A model generated the notes under the pieces. That model saw nothing but the letters and a program-made list of their open reading frames with translations. It did not search any database and was not told the origin of the DNA. Source: an uncultured Collinsella sp. (GTDB lineage: Bacteria; Actinomycetota; Coriobacteriia; Coriobacteriales; Coriobacteriaceae). Taken from it: a stretch of DNA of 6,466 bases. The DNA lies in the NCBI GenBank assembly GCA_900764025.1, contig CAAFMM010000306.1:1-6466 (forward strand), given 5' to 3'. Positions 1 through 3,838 of this stretch are shown here, piece after piece; within the stretch, counting starts at the first letter, position 1, and each line of letters starts with the position of its first letter. Position numbers and translations under genes: made by a program.

Positions 1-2
1 AC

Positions 3-47
3 GCAAGCCTGTGGGGCCGCCAGACCGGCGCATTTTTGGAGGCGTAA
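3..47 (+). CDS. possible C-terminal end of an upstream gene (partial)
   Basis: Read from base 3, the left edge gives 14 codons ending in TAA at 45-47 (peptide ASLWGRQTGAFLEA). The codons are mostly G/C-ending, as in the neighbouring genes. The second frame is also open, to a TAG at 77-79, but with poorer third positions, so the choice is not certain. The piece is too short to assign a family. If real, it leaves 63 nt before nth, with no terminator hairpin that I can see. Confidence 0.3.
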   Translation, partial: ASLWGRQTGAFLEA

Positions 48-110
48 AGACCCCATACGTGGGACAATCGTGCCCATAGGTTTGTTACGCCGCCGAGCCG
101 AGGAGTCGTT

Positions 111-776
111 ATGCCACGCGAGACCAATGCCGCCAAACGCGAGCGCGCCATCGAGGTGTGCGAGCGCCTCAACCGTCGCTATGGCCCGGTCGAGTGCTTC
201 TTGGACCACGAGAATCCCTTTAGGCTGCTCATTGCGGTACTGCTCTCGGCTCAGACGACCGACGCGCAGGTCAACAAGGTGACGCCGCAGCTGTTTGCCC
301 AGTGGCCCACGCCCGAGGCCATGGCGGGGGCGAGCGTGGCCGATGTGGCCGATACCATTAAGTCACTCGGCTTTTATAAGAGTAAGGCCAAGCATGCCGT
401 GGAGGCCGCGCAGATGATCGTCGCCGATTACGGCGGCGAGGTGCCGGCCGACATGAAGGAGCTTGTAAAACTGCCGGGCGTGGGGCGCAAGACGGCGAAC
501 ATCGTGCTCAACGTGGGGTACGGCATCGTGGAAGGCATCGCGGTGGATACGCACGTCAACCGCATCGCGCACCGCCTGATGCTGAGTCCCAAGACGCACG
601 CCAAAGAGCCTCTCAAGACCGAGCAGGATCTGCTCAAGATTTTGCCGCACGAGTATTGGGAATCGGTCAACCACCAGTGGATTGCCTTTGGCCGCGAGAT
701 CTGCGACGCCCGCAAACCTAAGTGCGACGAGTGCCTACTGGCAGACCTTTGCCCCAGCGTGCGCGCGACGGGGTAG
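111..776 (+). CDS. nth: endonuclease III (DNA glycosylase/AP lyase)
   Basis: This base-excision repair enzyme removes oxidised pyrimidines from DNA and cleaves at the abasic site by beta-elimination. The 221-aa protein is close to the usual length (E. coli 211). The helix-hairpin-helix motif LPGVGRKTAN lies at residues 121-130 and holds the catalytic lysine K127. The catalytic aspartate is D146 in VDTHVNR. The C-terminal [4Fe-4S] loop has the family spacing C-X6-C-X2-C-X5-C at C198, C205, C208 and C214. The N-terminal stretch LIAVLLSAQTTDAQVN (residues 40-55) is also typical. The ATG at 111 is preceded by GAGGAG at 100-105 with a 5-nt spacer, which settles the start. The gene appears complete with all key residues. 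The next gene begins 118 nt downstream and seems separately expressed. Identification is secure. Confidence 0.97.
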   Translation: MPRETNAAKRERAIEVCERLNRRYGPVECFLDHENPFRLLIAVLLSAQTTDAQVNKVTPQLFAQWPTPEAMAGASVADVADTIKSLGFYKSKAKHAVEAAQMIVADYGGEVPADMKELVKLPGVGRKTANIVLNVGYGIVEGIAVDTHVNRIAHRLMLSPKTHAKEPLKTEQDLLKILPHEYWESVNHQWIAFGREICDARKPKCDECLLADLCPSVRATG

Positions 777-816
777 GGCCCGGCACGTTTTGCCGGCGTC
801 CGAAGGCTTTGGACAA

Positions 817-828
817 TGTTGCGCAACA
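817..828. promoter_or_regulatory. 12-bp perfect palindrome, candidate operator
   Basis: TGTTGCGCAACA is a perfect inverted repeat in the gap between nth and the zinc-ribbon gene. It ends at or just beside the expected -35 position of the putative promoter whose -10 box is at 851-856. That is a common place for an activator or repressor dimer. The regulator is unknown and no second copy was noticed in the window. Confidence 0.3.
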
Positions 829-856
829 CATTTGGGTCGCGAGGGCTCAATATGAT
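828..856 (+). promoter_or_regulatory. putative promoter of the zinc-ribbon gene
   Basis: TATGAT at 851-856 matches the sigma-70 type -10 consensus at five of six positions. The matching -35 region (about 828-834, CATTT-like) is poor, which would fit a promoter that needs an activator. Transcription would begin near 863, leaving about 32 nt of leader before the ATG at 895. The in-frame upstream ATG at 865 would then lie almost at the transcript end, so it is an unlikely start. This is inferred from sequence only. Confidence 0.35.
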
Positions 857-894
857 GACGGCAGATGCCGTTTGTTGTAAGGGGATGCCCGAAT

Positions 895-1941
895 ATGTTT
901 TGCACCAAGTGTGGCTCCGAGATGCCCGACGGAACCGATTTTTGCACGAACTGCGGGGCGCGCATGGGCGCTGCCTCTCCGGCGGCCGCGCCTGCTGAGC
1001 CCGCATCGATGCCGGCGGCAGGGATGCCTCCCGTGCAGAAGAAGTCACATAAGCGCGCGGTGATTGTCGGCATGTGCGTGGTGGGCGTGCTCGTTGCCGG
1101 CAGTGCCGCTCTGGCGCTGACCGGCGTGCTGGGTCCGCTTGGGCAGGGCAATTCATCGCAGATTACGGTACTTGGGTCCGACGAGGGCTCGGCCGAGCAC
1201 AAGGACGAGGGAAGCGCCAAGGAGAAGCCTGCCGCCGACGAGGATGAGGCGGATGAGCCTGAGCAGACCGGCAGCAGCGTAAAAGTCGACCTCAATGACC
1301 AGGCAACCTATGCCGCCGCGAATCTGTTCCTGTCGAACTTTACGGAGGAACACTTCGATCTGGACTGGTATCAGGCGGGCGGCTTCGATTCGACTGACGG
1401 CCTTTCGGATGACGAGAAATACAAGCTGGTTAAGTTTATCTGGTGCCATTTTATTGACAACGCGCCGTATCGAATCGAGAAGGGTGACTATGACAACGGC
1501 AATCGCCAGCGTGTGGCGACTGATGCGGTCAATAGGGAACTCAACCGCTTGACGGGCCTGACGCTTTCCGATGCCGATATGACTTATGACAGAACGCCGG
1601 AGGGGCAAGCGATTCCTGATTCAGCCGAAGCGCATGACGGGTATTTGTATCTCAAGCAAGAATACGGCCAGGGAAATTACAACCCACCATGTGCCATCGT
1701 TACGGGCGCGACTGACCTTGGCGACAACACCTACGAGCTTACCTATGAGGTCTACAGTGCTGGCGGTATGTTACTTCCTTCCGACATCCCCGAGAGCACC
1801 TACGGCCTGCCGAAGGACCAGTTCATCGCCGCAATTCAAGCGGACGCATCCATGGGCCGTACCGAGACTTGTACGGTCCGCGTCGCGCAGGGTGACGGCG
1901 CCCCGACATTCATGCTGCTTAAAATGGGCGTCTACGACTAG
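895..1941 (+). CDS. zinc-ribbon, single-pass membrane protein of unknown function
   Basis: The 348-aa protein begins with a zinc ribbon: C3-X2-C6 and C17-X2-C20 in MFCTKCG...FCTNCG. An Ala/Pro-rich linker (about 26-47) and a basic patch KKSHKR (49-54) follow, then a hydrophobic helix at about 55-79. Next come an acidic low-complexity stalk (about 96-123, rich in D and E) and a C-terminal domain of about 220 residues. The basic patch predicts the ribbon in the cytoplasm and the C-terminal domain outside. The outer domain starts near YAAANLFLSNFTE (139-151) and has three cysteines (C184, C266, C326). I do not recognise its function; a sensor or envelope role is only a guess. An in-frame ATG at 865 would add ten residues, but it lacks a ribosome site. 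The ATG at 895 has AGGGG at 880-884 and puts the ribbon at the very N-terminus, as is usual for such proteins. A strong terminator follows at 1968. Confidence 0.85.
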   Translation: MFCTKCGSEMPDGTDFCTNCGARMGAASPAAAPAEPASMPAAGMPPVQKKSHKRAVIVGMCVVGVLVAGSAALALTGVLGPLGQGNSSQITVLGSDEGSAEHKDEGSAKEKPAADEDEADEPEQTGSSVKVDLNDQATYAAANLFLSNFTEEHFDLDWYQAGGFDSTDGLSDDEKYKLVKFIWCHFIDNAPYRIEKGDYDNGNRQRVATDAVNRELNRLTGLTLSDADMTYDRTPEGQAIPDSAEAHDGYLYLKQEYGQGNYNPPCAIVTGATDLGDNTYELTYEVYSAGGMLLPSDIPESTYGLPKDQFIAAIQADASMGRTETCTVRVAQGDGAPTFMLLKMGVYD

Positions 1942-1967
1942 ACTCGGCGTATAGCTCACTCTGATAG

Positions 1968-1998
1968 CGCCAGGCGGCTTGTCCGTCTGGCGTTTATT
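1968..1998 (+). terminator. intrinsic terminator after the zinc-ribbon gene
   Basis: A 10-bp stem pairs 1968-1977 (CGCCAGGCGG) with 1983-1992 (CCGTCTGGCG), with one G-T pair and a 5-nt loop, followed by TTTATT. It begins 27 nt after the stop codon. Its 3' arm and T-run form the start of the repeat at 1986-2028. Confidence 0.85.
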
Positions 1999-2028
1999 GC
2001 GGGGCTGGGCATGCGCTTGAACAGGAGT
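1986..2028 (+). repeat. intergenic repeat, copy A
   Basis: This segment aligns with 3697-3741 at about 36 of 43 positions with one 2-nt gap. The shared blocks are TCTGGCGTTT, then TTGCGGGGCTGGG, then a more variable part ending in TGA-C-GGAGT. It starts inside the terminator stem downstream of one gene and ends about 120 nt before the next start codon. Its nature is unknown: a dispersed intergenic element, or a conserved terminator-plus-promoter block. Confidence 0.6.
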
Positions 2029-2139
2029 ATATGTTGCCGCCTGCCGCCCCATGCAAAAATGTGTTGCTAATTTAGAAGCCAATTCAAGCGCGCCGAAGTC
2101 GTGGCGTGCTGGCGTAGCATGAGCAAAAAATCAAGCAAT

Positions 2140-2145
2140 GGAGGG
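2140..2145 (+). promoter_or_regulatory. ribosome binding site that decides a GTG start
   Basis: GGAGGG lies 4 nt before the GTG at 2150. It overlaps an in-frame ATG at 2138, which has only an A-rich stretch and no Shine-Dalgarno sequence in front of it. A ribosome bound here would start at 2150, not 2138. Confidence 0.7.
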
Positions 2146-2149
2146 TAAC

Positions 2150-3616
2150 GTGGCAACATCGAAGACGCGAGAGCTCGAGGATGACTTTGAGCGCATCGTG
2201 CGCACGCGCGAAGGCGACCTACCTGGTCGGCGTAAAGGCGACGAATACTTGTCTCAAACCCACGCGCTCTACCATGGCGACCCTGCGCCCTGGGCTCTGA
2301 CGCCAAAGATATTCGACAAGGATATGACGGCGATTTTTAAGGAGGCCGCCGAGCGCATGTACGGCATTATGGACAAGGTGACGCGGGCGTTTTGTTCCGA
2401 TACCTCCGTGCGTGCGTGGTTTCGCATGGATCCGGCTTTTGCTGACCTGTGCGCTATGGATGCCGGCTATGATTGCCAGATTCCCCTTGCGCGCGTTGAT
2501 ATCTTTCTTGACGAGGACACCGGTTCGTATACGTTTTGCGAGCTCAATACCGACGGCAGTGCCGGAATGGTAGTGACCGATGCGGTCTGCCAGGCAGTGC
2601 GAATGACGCCTTCCTTTGAGGAGTTTGCATCAGACCACCCCGGCTTTCGGCAGTACGATTTGTGCGGTAGCTGGATAGATGCATTGTTTGAGACCTATGC
2701 AGAGTGGAAACTGGCCCATCCTCGCCGCACCGAGGATAGTGCGCGATCGGACGACGGGGCCCACGTTGACGAGGGGTTTTATGCACCGCAATCAAAGATA
2801 TATCCCGCTTCGGTGGCAATCGTCGACTATTCGGAAAGCATCGACTTGGAAGATGCGGCTCATTTTGTCGACCTTATGAGACGGCGGGGTGTAGTCGCAC
2901 GCTTTGCGGATGTGCGCGACCTGCGGATTGGCGAAGGCGAGGGCGGTGCTAGGCGGCTGTGCGATGCCGTCGGCCCTATTGATTGCGTTTGGCGGCGCGC
3001 GGTGACTGGCGAGTTGTGGGATAAGCCGTGCGATGGACGCTCGGCCTTAATTGAGGCGGTTCAAGAAGGGATCGCGTGCATCGTCGGGGGATTTAGAACG
3101 TGGCCGTGTGCGACTAAGACCGTATTTGCATTTCTATGGTCTCGAGCCGGGCAGTCCTTGTTGAGCCCGGAGGAGCAATCGTTTGTACGGGAGCATGTGC
3201 CCTATACCGAGATTTTGGACGAAAGCACCCAGTTGTCGAGATTTGCCGAAAAGGACCGATGGATCGTCAAGCCGTGCGGCGGCTACAATGCGGTTGGCGT
3301 TGTCGCTGGTTTGGATGCCACGGAACAGGAATGGTCCCAGGTGCTTGCTCGTGCTGCGGCCGCTGGGGCGATTGTGCAGGAGTATGCTCAGCAGTATCAG
3401 ACTCCCTGCTTGCGCGGAACGCTTGTCGATGGGCCGCATCGAGGAGGGGCGCCCAAAGGACTTGTGGATGATCTTGGTTTTGCGCCCGCTTCTAATATGG
3501 AAGGCCTGTACCTGTATCGCGGCCGTTTTGCGGGCGTGTACACACGCGTCGGCTTTGCCAACACCATAGGAGAGTGGACGAGCCGTTTGAACGTTGCGAG
3601 CTTTTTTGAGGAATAG
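2150..3616 (+). CDS. predicted circularly permuted ATP-grasp ligase, substrate unknown
   Basis: The 488-aa protein (numbered from the GTG as residue 1) carries ATP-grasp signatures in permuted order. The acidic metal-binding motif, normally C-terminal, comes first: R115-V-D117, then ELNTDG at 131-136 with E131 and N133. A Rossmann-like middle part follows (about 218-283: ASVAIVDYSES..., ending IDCVWRRAVTGE). The nucleotide-binding half comes last: WIVKPCGGYNAVGVV with K374 and glycines 377-378, then the hinge-like IVQEY (408-412) and a C-terminal LYRGRFAGVYTRVG segment. ATP-grasp enzymes join a carboxylate to an amine or thiol through an acylphosphate. The permuted order and size resemble glutathionylspermidine synthase-like and related carboxylate-amine ligases. 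No substrate or partner gene is visible nearby, so the product is not named further. No signal peptide is seen, so it is probably cytosolic. The start is GTG at 2150, chosen because of GGAGGG at 2140-2145; ATG at 2138 would add four residues. It looks monocistronic, with a terminator upstream and a 222-nt gap downstream. Confidence 0.75.
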   Translation: MATSKTRELEDDFERIVRTREGDLPGRRKGDEYLSQTHALYHGDPAPWALTPKIFDKDMTAIFKEAAERMYGIMDKVTRAFCSDTSVRAWFRMDPAFADLCAMDAGYDCQIPLARVDIFLDEDTGSYTFCELNTDGSAGMVVTDAVCQAVRMTPSFEEFASDHPGFRQYDLCGSWIDALFETYAEWKLAHPRRTEDSARSDDGAHVDEGFYAPQSKIYPASVAIVDYSESIDLEDAAHFVDLMRRRGVVARFADVRDLRIGEGEGGARRLCDAVGPIDCVWRRAVTGELWDKPCDGRSALIEAVQEGIACIVGGFRTWPCATKTVFAFLWSRAGQSLLSPEEQSFVREHVPYTEILDESTQLSRFAEKDRWIVKPCGGYNAVGVVAGLDATEQEWSQVLARAAAAGAIVQEYAQQYQTPCLRGTLVDGPHRGGAPKGLVDDLGFAPASNMEGLYLYRGRFAGVYTRVGFANTIGEWTSRLNVASFFEE

Positions 3617-3677
3617 CCGTTTCTTGGGGAGCTTTCCGTGGTTGCGGCGTTCGACGTGACGGGGAGATTTTGGCGAA

Positions 3678-3708
3678 GCCGGCGAGTCCAGTTCTATCTG
3701 GCGTTTTT
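3678..3708 (+). terminator. weak terminator-like hairpin after the ATP-grasp gene
   Basis: GCCGG (3678-3682) can pair with CTGGC (3698-3702) with one G-T pair, a large 15-nt loop, and TTTTT at 3704-3708. The 3' arm and T-run correspond to the terminator 3' arm in copy A of the repeat, but the 5' arm is not conserved. It may be a degenerate or inefficient terminator. Confidence 0.25.
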
Positions 3709-3741
3709 GTTGCGGGGCTGGGGGTACGCCTGAGCTGGAGT
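3697..3741 (+). repeat. intergenic repeat, copy B
   Basis: This is the partner of 1986-2028, about 36 of 43 aligned positions identical. It shares TCTGGCGTTT, TTGCGGGGCTGGG and the TGA-C-GGAGT end. It sits 81 nt after the ATP-grasp stop and about 98 nt before mfd, in the same orientation as copy A. After GGAGT the two copies diverge completely. Confidence 0.6.
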
Positions 3742-3785
3742 CCTCTTCATGCGCTACCATGACAGACAACGAATTTGACGGACGA

Positions 3786-3813
3786 CCCGCCGAGCTTGCC
3801 TCGGCGGGCTTTT
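3786..3813 (+). terminator. strong terminator-like hairpin in the mfd leader
   Basis: CCCGCCGAG (3786-3794) pairs perfectly with CTCGGCGGG (3800-3808): nine G-C-rich pairs, a 5-nt loop, then CTTTT. It has the full form of an intrinsic terminator. Only 25 nt separate the T-run from the mfd start codon, so it is either the end of the ATP-grasp transcript or a leader hairpin (attenuator) that mfd transcripts must cross. Confidence 0.75.
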
Positions 3814-3838
3814 GGCGTTGCAATGCCGGAGGAACAGC

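Noticed and set aside
780..796. Hairpin CCGGCA/TGCCGG just after nth
   Set aside because: The 6-bp stem has no T-run after it, so it is not supported as an intrinsic terminator.
865..894. Upstream in-frame ATG for the zinc-ribbon gene
   Set aside because: It has no ribosome site, lies at the predicted transcript end, and would put ten residues before the zinc ribbon.
428..1156. 242-aa open frame on the minus strand
   Set aside because: It crosses nth, the gap and the zinc-ribbon start in antisense, with no recognisable domain.
3796..3824. Promoter-like TTGCCT and TGCAAT with a 17-nt spacer before mfd
   Set aside because: Transcription would begin near 3831, inside the ribosome site at 3828-3832, which would spoil normal initiation at ATG 3839.
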